Notes: generated from the letters alone by a model not told the origin. Counted from the first letter of the stretch, positions 9,601 through 21,221 are shown. The stretch: DNA of 54,122 nt from Pelagophyceae sp. CCMP2097 (GCA_026770575.1 MU657264.1:81483-135604), one strand, 5' to 3'. Translations and numbers: made by a program.

Positions 9601-12600
9601 GCCCTCTGGAATGTCTCTTTCGATGCGGCCCAAAAAGACGCACTTAACGGCCCAAAAAGACGCACCTCACGGCCCAAAAAGACGCACCTCACGGCCGCGT
9701 ATGGCCCTCCAGCTACAACTCGAGACGGTCCGATGAGACGGTCCGATGAGACGGTCCGATGAGACGGTCCGATGAGACGGTCCGATGAGGCGGCCTCTAT
9801 TTAGCCATCTCAACGGCCCCTTGCCCCTTGCAGACGGCCCTCGAGACGGTCCCCCTCGAAAGGCCCCTCGAGACGGCCCCTCGAAACGGCCCCTCTCGAA
9901 CGATCCCAAGAAGGCGGTCCCTCGTCCCTCGAGACGGCCCCTCGAGACGGCCTCGATGGACGGCCCCTCGAAACGGCTCCTCGAGACGGTCCCTCGAGAC
10001 GGTCCGAAGAGACGGCCCTTTGAGGCGGCCACGAGTCCTCGAGGCGGTCCTTTGAGACGCTCCCTCGAGGCGGCCCTTTGAGACAGCCCTCTCGAGGCGG
10101 CCTCTGTACGGCCCTCTCGACGGTCCCTCTGGAATTCCTCGAAACGGCCCAACGGGGCTCTACGGCCCAACGGGGCAGTCCCGTCTTCGAGGCCGTCTCT
10201 GTACGGCCCTCCACGGTCGCTTGATACGGCCCTCTTGAACGGCCCTCTTTATACTGTCGCGGCCCCTCGAAACGGCCCCTCGAAACGGTCGCCGACCCGC
10301 GGACGGAGCACCGGCCTCCGGTCTCAGGGCGGCGGTCCTTCTGGACGGCACCTCTGGGCGGCCCCTTCTCGGCGGTCCCTTCTCAGGCGGTCCCTCGAAA
10401 CGGCCCTCTGTAAGGTCCCTCGAAACGGCCCCGTCCCAAGGGCCGTTTGGACGCCCAAAGTGTTCTGGACACGGTTCCTCGAGATGGCCTCTGAGTTTCT
10501 TCTCGAAAAGGCCGCTGTCCTTCTCCGCGGTCCCGTTGATGCCTTGAGACGGTCTTGACAAACCCTCGAGACGGCCGAGGACGACCCCTCTGTATGGTCC
10601 GTGGAGCCGGTCCCAAGAGACAGCCCCTTGAGACAGCCTCTTGTCCCGCTGTACGATCGTCGGTCCCTCTGGACGGCCCTTGGAAACGGCCCCGCTCGAC
10701 AGTTTCCTCTCAGAGGTGCCTCTGGGCGGCCCTTGGAGGCGGTCCCTCTGGCCCAAAGACAGCGGCCCAAGAAGAGGGTCCTCTCAAACGGCCATTTTTA
10801 AAGGCCTCGAGACGGTGGCCTTTCCCGGGCGCAACACAACCGCCTGCAACGCGGTGCAATCCAACGCGGTCAAGGGGCACCGGGTTTTCATTCGCGCCGG
10901 CCGCGGCGTGCAGGCGCGCGAGTCGGCGGCGGACCCGCTATCGGCGCCGCTCAGAGTCGGTTCCTGCCCACTGCCTTGGTGCTGCGGCGGACCCACCCAG
11001 AGCCTTCGGGGCATTCGGACGTGGGGGCATTCGGACATGGCGGCTCGCAAGGCCGTCTGCTTAGAATACGTGGGCGGAGATGGCGGCCGGAACCCAACTC
11101 GAATTCGCAAGCCTCCGTGGACAAGGCTCGAGATTTGTCGATAGGTCGACATCGACGTGAAGAACGGCGCCAACCTCCTCGACCGCCTCGTGCGCCGGCG
11201 ATGCGGGGGGTGTGCGCCAGGACCCACTGTTCCAGAGTTGGAACTGGCGCCATGTCCCCAAGGATTGACAATTCGCTCTCCAAGGATGGATCGGCACGTA
11301 GATCAAAGACATCGTCACGGAATCGCCCACCTTTGAGATCGCGCCCTTTATCCCGCTCCTCCAAAAATACATCCGCCGAAGCAACCCCTACATCCGCCAG
11401 CTCGTAGTCGGGTGGATCACCGTGCTCGATTCCGTAAGTCGCAAGTCTCCAACATTTGAGTTTTAAAACCGAAAGCCGCAGGTCCCCGACATCACCATGC
11501 TCGACTGGCTGCCCGACTTTTTGGACGGCCTCTTCGCAATGCTCTCCGACTCGAACCGCGAGATCCGGTCGGCGGCCGAGGCGGCCATAAACGGCTTCCT
11601 CGTCGACATTGCCAACTCCAAGACGGTCGAGTTCGGGCCCATGGTGCCCATCCTCGTCGATCAATGCAGAGCCCAGGACCGCGCGAGGCGCTGCACCGTG
11701 CGCCGTGGCTCTTTTTTTCGACTTTTTCGAACTTTGGGAATCTTGAAACCGTAGGCGGTGACGTGGGTGCGGCAGTTCATCGAGCTCGGCAAGTCGGCGC
11801 TGCTCTTGTTTTATTCTGAGCTGCTGGGGTCCATCATGCACTGCATCGCCGACACCGATGTCGAAATCCGTAAGAAGCTTTGCCCGACGAGAGGGCAGAT
11901 TCGGAATCCAACGGTCCTCGATGGCATTGCGGATCATCACCTCGCAACGGCTTTTTGACGGGCCCTTGCTCCATCGGAACATGGACCGGCCCTGAAAGCG
12001 GCCTCAAGAGACGCTTTTTGACGCGGTTCAGAGAGGCGCGGGCCCGAGGAGCGGCCTCAAAGAGACGCGGTTCAGAGAGGCGCTTCTTCTCTCGAAGACG
12101 GCCCCCGCTCGTCCACGACACGTTTCGACACGTGGAAATGCTTCCCGCGGCCTCTTGGATCAAGTGGGGATCTCACCCCCGGAAATCCCGTTTGCCAGGG
12201 CATACGTCAGTGACAGATGGTGTCATATTTTCATGTCAACAGCCGCTCCTCGATGCGCAGTTGAGAACTGCGACCTTGGATTCAGTGGGGTTTCACCCCC
12301 GGTGCGGCCCTTGTCGAACAAGGTCCTTTGGTCTCTTCTCAACGGCCCCTCTCAACGGCCCCTCTCAACGGCCCCTCTCAGCGGCCCCTCTCAACGGCCC
12401 CTCTCAACGGCCCCTCTCAACGGCCCCTCTCAACGGCCCCTCTTCAACGGCCCCTCTCAAGGGCTCCTCGAGGGCAGCCCCTCTGAAGGGCCACTCGAGA
12501 GTGACCCCCAGGTTTCAAGGGAGCCTCTCGAAACGGGCCCTCGGGAAGGGTCCCCAGGGCGGTTCCCTGAGTCCGCCCATCGAGGGGTTGATCGACTCGG

Positions 12601-15600
12601 CATTCGAGACAGACGAGTCTGGAGGGCCTCTCGAGAACGGCCCCTGAACAGGGGACGGTCCTTCGAAACGGAAACTCGACTGCGCAAATCGACGTGGTCG
12701 CGCTGGACGGCCCCAAGCGAGGTCGATGGCGCCTTGGAACGGCCCCTCGAGTCAAGGCCTTTCTTGCCTTTGAGACGAGCGCGGCGCACGAGTCGACGGG
12801 TCTTTGGATGTGGGAAATTCCCTCGAGACGGGGCCCTCGAGATGGTCCTTTGGCATGCGAAAACGGCATTTTTGAAAACAGCCCCCCTTGAATTTGGCCC
12901 CGACTGAGTTCATCGAGCGAGTCGAGACGGTTCCAAAGGGGCGGTTCCAAAGGGTCTTCTTCCTTCAACGGCCCCTCGTACGGTCCTTGGTATCAAGCGG
13001 CCCCTCTCGAGGCCGCTCTCAAGTCGAACCGTCCCTGACGATGCCCTTGCAGTCTCTCTGAAAGGGCTTCGAGTTCGGAGACGCAACGGCCCCCAGTCGA
13101 GGCCTGAAGACGGTCCTTCAAGGCGGCCCCTCGAGAGGCACTTTTTCGAGCTACTTGTTCGAGGCGGCTTCTCCAGGCGGTCTTCCCGTCGACGGCCTTG
13201 CTTCAACGGCCTTGCTTCAACGGCCCAGAGGTCCACAAGACGGCCTTGCCAGGCGGTCGCTCGTACGGCCCCAAAGGCGGTCCCGAGTTGGCAGGTTCCG
13301 AGTTGGCGGGCCCCGTTTCAAGCGTCTCTCTTTGGCCTTATTGGGCGGCCCCACCTCTCCGGATCTGGCCTCGATGGGCGGCCTCTTGACCGGGAACGGC
13401 CCCTCTGCAAGGCCCTTGAGCCAAGGCCCGTGTGCGAGGTCCAAGTCCCAAAGAAACGGAGAAACGGGTCATCAGCACCATCTCGAAGAGGCGGCCCCGA
13501 GACGCACCGTCCGAAGGGAACGGTCCGCAAGGGAGGCCAATCGAAGAGCGAGTCGATGGAGACGGGCCCTCGAAGCGGGGAACAGTCCATCGAGGCGCAC
13601 CGTCCTTGGGCACGACGTTGCACGACGCCCCCTCGAGACAAGGCCCTCCAAAAGCGAGCCTCTCTTTGTTGACGCGCCCTCTTCTCGGCGGTGCCTCAAA
13701 ACGGCCCTTGCAGGACGGCCCCTCCTCGTCGAGTCGGCCCCGCCGGACGGCCCCTCGGAAGGGTACTGAGACGGCAACCGGCACTTGCAACGGCCTCGCT
13801 CTCGAGGGTTGTGCTGCTGAAAAAAAAAGCCTTTGAGGCGGGGCCCTTTTGAGACGGTGCGCCCCTCTGGATTGCGGCGGATTGGGCGGCTTCTCCGGAC
13901 GAGACACCTGCGACAGGCCTTTGAATGCTTGGAATGAGACGGACACCCTCTCTGCAATGTGGCGTACTCGGACCGGGCAGGGGCCTCTGCAAGGCAGAAA
14001 CCGGGCCCTCGCAGAAGAGGCAGAAGAGGCGGCTTTCAACTCGAGGCGGCTTGCTCGAGGCGGCCTCTCGAGAAGACGGCCCCTCAAAGATCCGCGGCAA
14101 CGTCTCCAGGTCATGCACACGCCCCGGACCCGCGTGGCAGAATGCCGGTCGCGGGTCCGCGGACAAAGGGGTCTTGCGCGTTTGATTCGACTCAAAGATA
14201 GTCACTCGAGACAGCTCCTCGTCGACAGCTGAACGGTCCTCTCCGGGCGGCCCCTTGACCCCCTCTGCAACGGCCTCGAAACGCACCCCTCTGCAACGGC
14301 CTCGAAACGCACCCCTCTGCAACGGCCTCGAAACGCACCCCTCTGCAACGGCCTTGAAACGCACCCCTCTGCAACGGCCTCGAAACGGACCTCTCTGCAA
14401 CGGCCTCAAAGTCCGCCTTTCCCGGACCGTGCGGCGGCGGCCCCTCGTGCCTTGCAACGGATTTGGGGAACGGCCCCTCGTGCCTTGCAACGGATTTGGG
14501 GAACGGTCCCTTCTCGAGGGCCTTTGGAGGGTCGACGGAGACGGTCTCGAAGTCGAAGGGTCCTCGAGACGGCCTTGTGGCACCTTGATACCTCAACGGC
14601 ACCTTGATACCTCGACGGCATGGGGATTCGGAAGTGGTCCCGAGGGCTGACGTAGGCGCGGTGGCCGGGTCGGCGGACGCACGCTTATTATCCTTGGTCC
14701 GCGAGACGACAGACGAGTTCGAGCTGAGCCCCCTCGTGCAGACGCTGACGCAGGAGCTCCAGTCGACGCACGTCCCGACTAGACTGGCGGCGCTCAAGTA
14801 AGTGCACCCTTGTATTGGAAAATGTGCATCCCTCGACTGAAAACCCCGAGGTGGCTCACCATGCTGCTGGCCAAGGCGCCCGTGGCCATGGCGCGCTTCA
14901 TCGGCGAGGTGCTGCCGTATCTGCTCGTGGCGCTGTCGGACGACTCGGATGACGTCGTCCTGCTTGATTTGGAGGTTTTGGCGCGCATCGCCGTCTTGGA
15001 TGCCGCCGAGTTTAAGAGCGTCCTCGGCGCCATCGTCCGCCTCTTCCGAAACGACCGCCGGCTGCTCGAGACGCGCGGGTCGCTCATCATCCGTAGAGGG
15101 CCGCGTCCGGGCATTGGGCCGAAACTTTGGAGGCCACGGCGGCCGCGGAAGACGGGCCCCTTTCGAGGGCCCCGCGGCGGTCCGAGCATCGCAGGCCCAA
15201 GGGTCCCTTTGAGACGGTCGCTTGGCCGGTTTCCCTCGCGCGGTCAAAGTGCGTCCTCCTTGGACCATCTTCGGCGAACCGGACCCGAGGCCGTCTTTCG
15301 ACGGCCCGTTGTCGGCCTTTCGAGAGCGTCCGCCCTTGCAAAGCAGGCCGGGGCCAGAGGGACCGTCAAGAAGGCGGTCCGAATCGGTTCGGAGACGGTC
15401 CTGGAAAAACCCAAAAGTTTGCCCTCGTCGAAAAGACGCCTCCGGGCTGCGTGCGGCCCTGGAATCTTCAGCCTGCAAGATTCGGCCTGCAATCGACGTT
15501 TATCAGCCCCGTCTTTGTCTTTCGACGGTTTGGGGCGGCCCCCTCTACAGCAGTTGCGACTTTCAATCCAAAAGTCCAAAAGCAAAAGCAACGGCCAAAA

Positions 15601-18600
15601 GCAAAAGCAACGGCCAAAAGCAAAAGCAACGGCCAAAAGCAAAAGCAACGGCTAAAAGCAAAAGCAACGGCCAAAAGCAAAAGCAACGGCCAAAAGCAAA
15701 AGCAACGGCCAAAAGCAAAAGCAACGTCCAAAAGCAAAAGCAACGGCCAAAAGCAAAAGCAACGGCCAAAAGCNNNNNNNNNNGTCGCTCATCATCCGTA
15801 GAGGGCCGCGTCCGGGCATTGGGCCGAAACTTTGGAGGCCACGGCGGCCGCGGAAGACGGGCCCCTTTCGAGGGCCCCGCGGCGGTCCGAGCATCGCAGG
15901 CCCAAGGGTCCCTTTGAGACGGTCGCTTGGCCGGTTTCCCTCGCGCGGTCAAAGTGCGTCCTCCTTGGACCATCTTCGGCGAACCGGACCCGAGGCCGTC
16001 TTTCGACGGCCCGTTGTCGGCCTTTCGAGAGCGTCCGCCCTTGCAAAGCAGGCCGGGGCCAGAGGGACCGTCAAGAAGGCGGTCCGAATCGGTTCGGAGA
16101 CGGTCCTGGAAAAACCCAAAAGTTTGCCCTCGTCGAAAAGACGCCTCCGGGCTGCGTGCGGCCCTGGAATCTTCAGCCTGCAAGATTCGGCCTGCAATCG
16201 ACGTTTATCAGCCCCGTCTTTGTCTTTCGACGGTTTGGGGCGGCCCCCTCTACAGCAGTTGCGACTTTCAATCCAAAAGTCCAAAAGCAAAAGCAACGGC
16301 CAAAAGCAAAAGCAACGGCCAAAAGCAAAAGCAACGGCCAAAAGCAAAAGCAACGGCCAAAAGCAAAAGCTAGAGCTTTTTGCAAATGCGAGATGCGACC
16401 GGCGAGCGTCGCCGGCGAGCGCCGCAAGCGAGCGCCCGGCGAGCGCCGCGGGCGAGCGCCGCGGACGTGGGCGCGAGCTCGCCGGCGGGCGCGAACGTCA
16501 CGGAGCGCGCTCGCCGCGTCCCAGACTTGCTTTTGCTTTTGGCCGTTGCTTTTGCTTTTGGACGTTGCTTTTGCTTTTGGCCGTTGCTTTTGCTTTTGGC
16601 CGTTGCTTTTGCTTTTGGCCGTTGCTTTTGCTTTTGGACTTTTGGATTGAAAGTCGAAAGTGCTGTACGGACCTTTGCCTTGCGAAGACGCTCCGCAAGA
16701 CGCTCCGAGACGGCCCCTCGTTTAGGGACGGTGTCGATTGCTCAATTTGTGCCGAAGCCTCATGGTCGATGCCAAACGCGTCTTCTTCAGAGCCACGACC
16801 CACTCGAAGACGAGTCGGCCAAACCGAACCGGCAAACCCGCAGGTTGAAGGGCGAACCCTTAGCTGCTCCGATCTCCGGCTCCGAAGAGACGGGCCCCCG
16901 AGACAATCTTTTCTTTACTGCGAGACGACCGTTCGAAAACCCCCAAGAGACGACGCCTTTCAACGGGCATTCGAAACGGCGCCGTGGAGAACGGCCCCAA
17001 GAGAGGACGATCTCTTGGGCGGTCGCTTGGGCGGGCCCTTGTTCCGTTGGACAGTTCCTTGGGCGGTCCCTCCATCTGTGACGGTCCCTTGAACGGCGAC
17101 CCCTATACGGTCCCTTGGTCACTCGGCTGCCGGTCCCTCGACTTGAGCCCCTCTGCGACGTCCGCTGGACGGGCCCGAAGGACAGACGCTCGGGCGGCCG
17201 CAAAGGACGGCCGCAAAGGACGGGCCCATTCGTCGTCGCGGCGGCCCGGTCTCTTGCGAGGAAGGCTGCGTGGGTCTTGAGATGGAAAGACCTCGCAAGC
17301 GACGGCGCATTCGGCCGTGGGCGCAGGTCTCGCAGGGGCTCAACAAAAGGGCTCTTCAAATGCCCTTCAAAAGAGCTCCATCAAGCCCCTCTCAAGCCCC
17401 CTATCAAGCCATGGCGCATTCGACCAAGGAGCCACAAAAGAGGGCCTTGCGCAGAGGCCGCGAAAAGAGGCCTTGCGCAGAGGCCGCGAAAAGAGGCCTT
17501 GCGGGGCCCGTACTGTCGAAGACGCGGCGCAGGAGCGGGGGCGGTGCTTTCGGGTTTTCATGTTTTGGCCCCTCGCGTCGCGGCGACGCATCTTCTCGGG
17601 TCTGGTTCCGGTTTGTGCCACGGGCCAGACGCACTCAAAGACGGGCCAAAACGCGCAGGTCTTATACCCCTGCTCCTGCCGCACGGCCCCTCGACTCGGC
17701 CCCTCTCGACGGCCCCCTAGATGTCCCCTGTGCGGTTCTGAACGACAACGGCCCTCTATCCAGACCCAACGGCCCTCTATCCAGACCCAACGGCCCCGTC
17801 AATGGACCCCGAACGTCACTACCCCAAAGACGGGCCGTCCAAGTGGCAGACGGTCCTCATTGCCAAGACCCCAAAACGGCAAACGCCCGCCTCAGGCCGC
17901 TTATGCGCTCTCCTGGACGCGCGCGCCATCTTCGTTTCTCTGGCCGGAATCGTCTCGAGCGACGTTCTCGTCTCGACGGACGTGTCAACGTCCGTCGAAG
18001 AGGCGGAATTCCGGTCGATTATGGTCCAGACGCTGTCTCTCATCCTCCTCACCGCGCGCGAGCTCGACGAGCTCCGCGTCGTGCTCGTCGGCGCCGTCGA
18101 TTTCGACGCGGACGAGGACGCGCGAGGCGTTTTTGTCAATCTGTTTCTCCAACACGCGTCTTTCTATGAAAAACCTCGCGGTGCCTTCGGGACGGCCCCT
18201 CTTTCAACGCAGCATGGGGGAGTTCACGCACGGGCACGTCTATGAAAAAGCCCGCATCCGCCAGGTTCAACTGCTGGGCCCATAACCCCGTCGCCACGCT
18301 CGCGCTCTGCCTCGTCTCGCAGGTTGTAATTTTTGGCGAGGGGTTTTTCGAGGGGCACTTTCCCAGAGAATGCGAAACTCTGCAAGGCTTGGTCGACAAG
18401 GCGGACTCCAGGCATACGACCTCTCCGCCCACCTCGTGCCCGAATTCGCGCACGTCGACGTCACGGTGGGATTTCTTATGGGCGTCGATAAACTCGTTTT
18501 TCGGCCGCGTCCGACGTTTGGGAAAATATTCCAGGCTCCCGAAGGGAGCCGAAGTAGTTTGCACCAGGGCACGTCGCCGAAAAGAATCGCCTAAAAAAGT

Positions 18601-19259
18601 CGTCCAAATCGCATTCTGTTTTGGTGCAAAATCCGGAACTGGCAATTAATTTTTGGGCGCCTCGCAAAGGGCCTCGTCGTTCCATGCTGAGCGCAAGCCG
18701 AGCTTCCTCGCACTGCCCTCCCGCGAGGCCCTCCTCGAAAGAGGCCCGTGCGAGCGGCGGTCCCTTGCGGGCATGCCTCGAAAAGCAAAGGATAGCTGAC
18801 ATAGACTCAACCGAGAGTTAAACTTCTAGGTCCAACTCCTAGAGTCGCCCGTCTTCTTGCAGCTCCGCCTCCAGCTCCTCGACGTCGACTCGCCGCGGCA
18901 CGGCGCGCTGCTGAAGAGCCTGTACGGCGTGCTCATGCTCTTGCCCCAGTCGACGGCGTGCGTCTCAGCGTCCGAGACGCGGGACGTCCCCACAAGGGAA
19001 AAGGCGTTTCCGAAAGAAAAAAACACGCGTCCGGAAACGGCGCCGCCCGTGTAGGTTTGCGATTCTGGCGAACCGTCTCGCGACGGTGTCGTCGCTGAAG
19101 ATGCACTTTGGCGATTCAAGGGCCCCGAAACTTCCAACGGCAACGGCGCCATCCGACCTCCACGCAAGGCTCCTCTCCACCTTTGCCAGAGTCCAGCTCG
19201 CCCACGCCCGCGCCAAGGCCCAAGGGCAGACGCGGGCGCTGAAATTGCTGCCAAAGTGA
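6627..19259 (+). CDS. VAC14: VAC14, scaffold of the PIKfyve/Fab1-Fig4 complex
   Basis: Seventeen exons give 690 residues in one open frame: 6627-6737, 6950-7004, 7137-7178, 8784-8896, 8969-9010, 9090-9170, 11145-11189, 11302-11433, 11482-11697, 11755-11869, 14656-14797, 14851-15092, 17896-18157, 18265-18322, 18412-18495, 18830-18957, 19055-19259. The N-terminal HEAT-like half (residues ~10-320) shows [74 protein letters not shown] and [11 protein letters not shown], all at Vac14 positions. The C-terminal half (~340-640), the Fig4-binding region, shows [52 protein letters not shown] and [17 protein letters not shown]. Vac14 oligomerises and holds the lipid kinase Fab1/PIKfyve and phosphatase Fig4 on endolysosomes to control PI(3,5)P2. 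Only 2.07 kb of 12.6 kb is coding. Introns 1 and 4 use GC donors. Slightly shorter than the animal protein (about 780 aa). Intron 12 contains an assembly gap and false duplication. Confidence 0.93.
6789..6900 (+). repeat. GC-only minisatellite in VAC14 intron 1
   Basis: Four units of about 25-30 bp around ACCGGCGCCGGCGGGGCGG, self-complementary because of the CCGGCGCCGG core. It fills most of the 212-bp intron 6738-6949 and could form stable hairpins in the pre-mRNA. Confidence 0.8.
7179..8783 (+). repeat. VAC14 intron 3: GGGACCTTGTCAC 13-nt array
   Basis: From about 7270 to 8665 nearly everything is a degenerate 13-mer, GGGACCTTGTCAC, with variants (CTCGTCACACGG, GGTTCTTGTCAC, GGGACGTTGCCAC). 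About 100 units. The dialect differs from neighbouring introns but keeps the AC(A/G)GG step. Incidental reading frames across it give repetitive proteins with no family; these are not genes. Confidence 0.9.
9171..11144 (+). repeat. VAC14 intron 6: CTCGAGACGGTCC-type array
   Basis: Begins with three 12-mers GTCTTTCTTCGC directly after the donor, then from about 9345 to 10815 a degenerate 13-mer CTCGAGACGGYCC (five clean copies of GAGACGGTCCGAT at 9722-9786; AAAAAGACGCACCTCACGGCCC near 9640-9690). The last 330 bp before the acceptor are non-repetitive and CpG-rich. Confidence 0.9.
11870..14655 (+). repeat. VAC14 intron 10: mixed 13-nt arrays with 26-nt higher-order units
   Basis: Contains about ten near-perfect units of ACGGCCCCTCTCA (12336-12470). 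Long degenerate CTCGAGACGGCCC tracts fill 12480-14230. At 14262-14410 there are six units of a 26-mer made of two different 13-mers (CCCTCTGCAACGG plus CCTCGAAACGCAC). Two 33-bp repeats follow at 14440-14505. Confidence 0.9.
15774..15783. other. Assembly gap (10 N)
   Basis: Ten N bases inside the 19-nt array of VAC14 intron 12. The bases right of the gap (from 15784) repeat those starting at 15079, including the last 14 bases of exon 12, so two overlapping contigs were probably set end to end. Confidence 0.95.
16735..17150 (+). repeat. Composite intronic element, copy 1 (VAC14 intron 12)
   Basis: Head: GCTCAATTTGTGCCGAAGCC, then AAACCCGCAGGTTGAAGGGC and GCTGCTCCGATCTCCGGCTC. Middle: ACGG-core repeats. 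Tail: GGTCGCTTGGGCGGGCCC then TTGGACAGTTCCTTGGGCGG and CACTCGGCTGCCGG. The same order occurs in two RPA2 introns, in the same orientation. Confidence 0.75.
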
Positions 19260-19994
19260 CCAGTATGCCTATTTACGCCACACCTCCTCTCTGCTGCTTC
19301 ACTCCCCTCTCTGCTGCTTCACTCTCGCGGTGGTTCTCTCTCTCTTTCTCTCGGCGATTCTTGCTCTTCTCTTTTTCTGCTGCTTCACTCTCGCGGTGGT
19401 TCTCTCTCTCTTTCTCTCGGCGATTCTTGCTCTTCTCTTTACAAGGGGCCCCGGTAGGGGGTACGCCCTCTGAAGGGCGCCTATTCAAGGGCGCAAGAAC
19501 GTTCTGAGGAACGTTCTTGACGTTTTTTTTTAAAAGTCCGATTTGGGCCGTGGGACCCTCTTCACTCGTCGTAGGCCTATTTGAACGCGTCGGTGCCTTG
19601 GCTAGTTTTTGCACCCCGAGCCTTGGCGGACCGCGGATAACACAGTAGCGCAAAAGCCGTTGTAAAACACATCAAATGGCGATTATCGCTGAAATTGCCG
19701 TTTCTCGCGGGGCGATGCCTCCTGCGTCCCGATGTTGAGCATGCGCTCCGTTGGCTTGGAGGCGGCGCGGCGCAGTCCGAAAGCAGCTGGCCCTGCCTCC
19801 GGCGGGCGGGCGTGTTTCGCGTGCTGATTCGTCGATGGCCGCCATCGGCGGACTGTGGCACATTCAAGAGGCAGAATCCAATAGGGACACCCTCTCCCCT
19901 CTGCGCCGAGGCGGATTCAGCGTCATAAGACGCGCCCTGCTCCTGTAAGGGCCCCCGGAAAGGCAAAGGCCGAGGCGCTGTTGGACTTGTTCAG
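19260..19994. other. 3' flank of VAC14 and intergenic DNA
   Basis: Holds two 67-bp tandem copies starting CTGCTGCTTCACTC (19311 and 19378), which are CT-rich, and then the inverted copy of the 2114-2160 segment (19447-19491). Two AACGTTCTTGA(C) motifs near 19497-19522 form a short palindrome. No gene recognised; open frames in 19640-19960 lack known domains. Confidence 0.4.
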
Positions 19995-20467
19995 CAGTCC
20001 AAATCAAATCAGCCTCCAATGACGTTAACATTTTTTAGGTCCGTTCTGGTTTTCTCGTGAGATTTTTAGTGGGTTTTATTGTTTTTCAATCAAGTCCAAG
20101 TTATCGACCAAAAGGGCAATGTATTTTAGCGACGTCCTATCAACCCTATCGACCGGAAAGTGTAGGAGGCCTGGCTCGAGGGAGGTTTACGACGGTCGCA
20201 TGGGGGGCAGCTTACGCGACGCGTGTCGTGGACGAGCAGGGCGCGGACGAGCAGAGTCAGATAAGGAGTCACAGAGGCCGTTCGGTTTCCAAGGGCAAAG
20301 GACGCCGCGCTCCGAGTAAGCGCACGCGACGCGTGTCGGGGGGGCGCCCCTCCATGTCACCGTCGAAAAACCTTCCTCGAGCTAGGCCTCCAACACTTTC
20401 CGGTCGATAGATTTTGGGCAGGATGATCTCAAAAAATCGCCAAAAACGGCAGATCGAATTTGGACTG
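19995..20467 (+). mobile_element. Non-autonomous TIR element, copy A
   Basis: Ends are imperfect terminal inverted repeats: CAGTCCAAATCAAATCAGCC at the left and the complement of CAGTCCAAATTCGATCTGCC at the right. Inside is a second inverted pair (CTATCGACCGGAAAGTGTAG ... CACTTTCCGGTCGATAG) at 20144-20410. A homologous 340-bp copy lies inverted at 50438-50777. No transposase is encoded. Termini starting CAG and an adjacent hAT remnant at the other copy hint at hAT mobilisation; no clean target-site duplication was found. Confidence 0.7.
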
Positions 20468-20689
20468 ACAGGCCGCCGCGCCGGGCGTCGAGGAAGTGGT
20501 CGCTGAAAGAGATAGGGTCGCCGGGCTTTGGGGCTGGTGGATTTGTTTTGGGAATGGGAGAATGATGCGGCTCTGCGTACTTCAACTGCCAGGCGCCGAG
20601 GACGGAGGGGAGTTCCGGGGGTGCGCCGGAGCAACTTTACCGACGACGGGAATCGGATTCTGGACCGTACAATTCCAGGATTCCTATCC

Positions 20690-21150
20690 ATTTTTGGATC
20701 ATAGGATGTATGGGTGCCCTCGTCCTATTGGTCTATAGAGCGAGTATCGGATATCGAGCTCTTTCGCGCGTTTGCTACCGGGGAGTGCCCCCCCCCCCCG
20801 GACCCCCCTCATCGCCGCTGCGCTTCACCAAAAGCGCTTCAAAAGAAACATAAAAAAAAACAGCCGTCAAACAAATCTTTGACGACGACGAGATTCGAAC
20901 CCGCGACCCTGCGCTTTTTCGGATCACAGGATCTACGAGTACCCACGTACTATCGGTCTACTGGGTGAGTATCGGACATCGGGCTCCTTCGCGCGTTCTC
21001 TCCGGGGGATGCCCCCCGGACCTCCCTAATCGCCGCTGCGCTTCATCAAAAACGCTTCAAAAAAACATAAAGAAATATGAGCCACCGAACAAATCCTTGA
21101 CGACGAGGGATTCGAAACCGCGACCCTGACTTTGAGCGATCGCATCAGTC
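20690..21150 (-). mobile_element. Tandem tRNA-derived SINE-like relics
   Basis: Roughly two tandem units of about 220-240 bp. Read on the minus strand, the 20880-20970 segment has tRNA-like blocks: an A-box-like TAGACCGATAGTACGTGGG and a B box GGTTCGAATC within GGTCGCGGGTTCGAATCTCG. A second, decayed B box lies at about 21108-21125. Shared body sequences include CGCCGCTGCGCTTCA and a poly-C tract. Acceptor-stem pairing is not evident, so these are relics and not tRNA genes. Confidence 0.5.
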
Positions 21151-21221
21151 GCTACTCGCGACCTGGAAAAAAATCTGTTGCAATGGGCAAAATAAAAAAA
21201 TTGAAACATGCCTCCTGACCG

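Larger units (their letters stand above)
15093..17895 (+). repeat. VAC14 intron 12: 19-nt array, gap, inverted array and ACGG repeats
   Basis: After the exon, unique sequence leads to a 19-nt array (AAAAGCAAAAGCAACGGCC) at about 15583-15773, broken by a 10-N gap. The sequence restarts as a copy of 15079 onward. A second array stretch ends near 16371. Next is a CpG-rich GCGAGCGCCG repeat (16390-16500), then the same 19-nt array in reverse complement (16529-16640). From about 16735 ACGGCCC-type repeats and the composite intronic element run to the acceptor. Confidence 0.85.

Noticed and set aside
9394..10770. Minus-strand Arg/Gly/Pro-rich frames up to about 200 residues
   Set aside because: Antisense reading of CTCGAGACGGTCC repeats in VAC14 intron 6. 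GC-rich repeats rarely contain stops, so the frames stay open by chance.
15583..16371. CRISPR-like regular repeats
   Set aside because: The 19-nt units are directly adjacent with no spacers, inside a eukaryotic intron.
19255..19507. Small CT-rich open frame after VAC14
   Set aside because: It is the translation of two 67-bp tandem repeats and has no initiation context or domain.
20880..20970. Functional tRNA gene on the minus strand
   Set aside because: The B box is good but acceptor and anticodon stems do not pair; the block is part of a tandem SINE-like unit.
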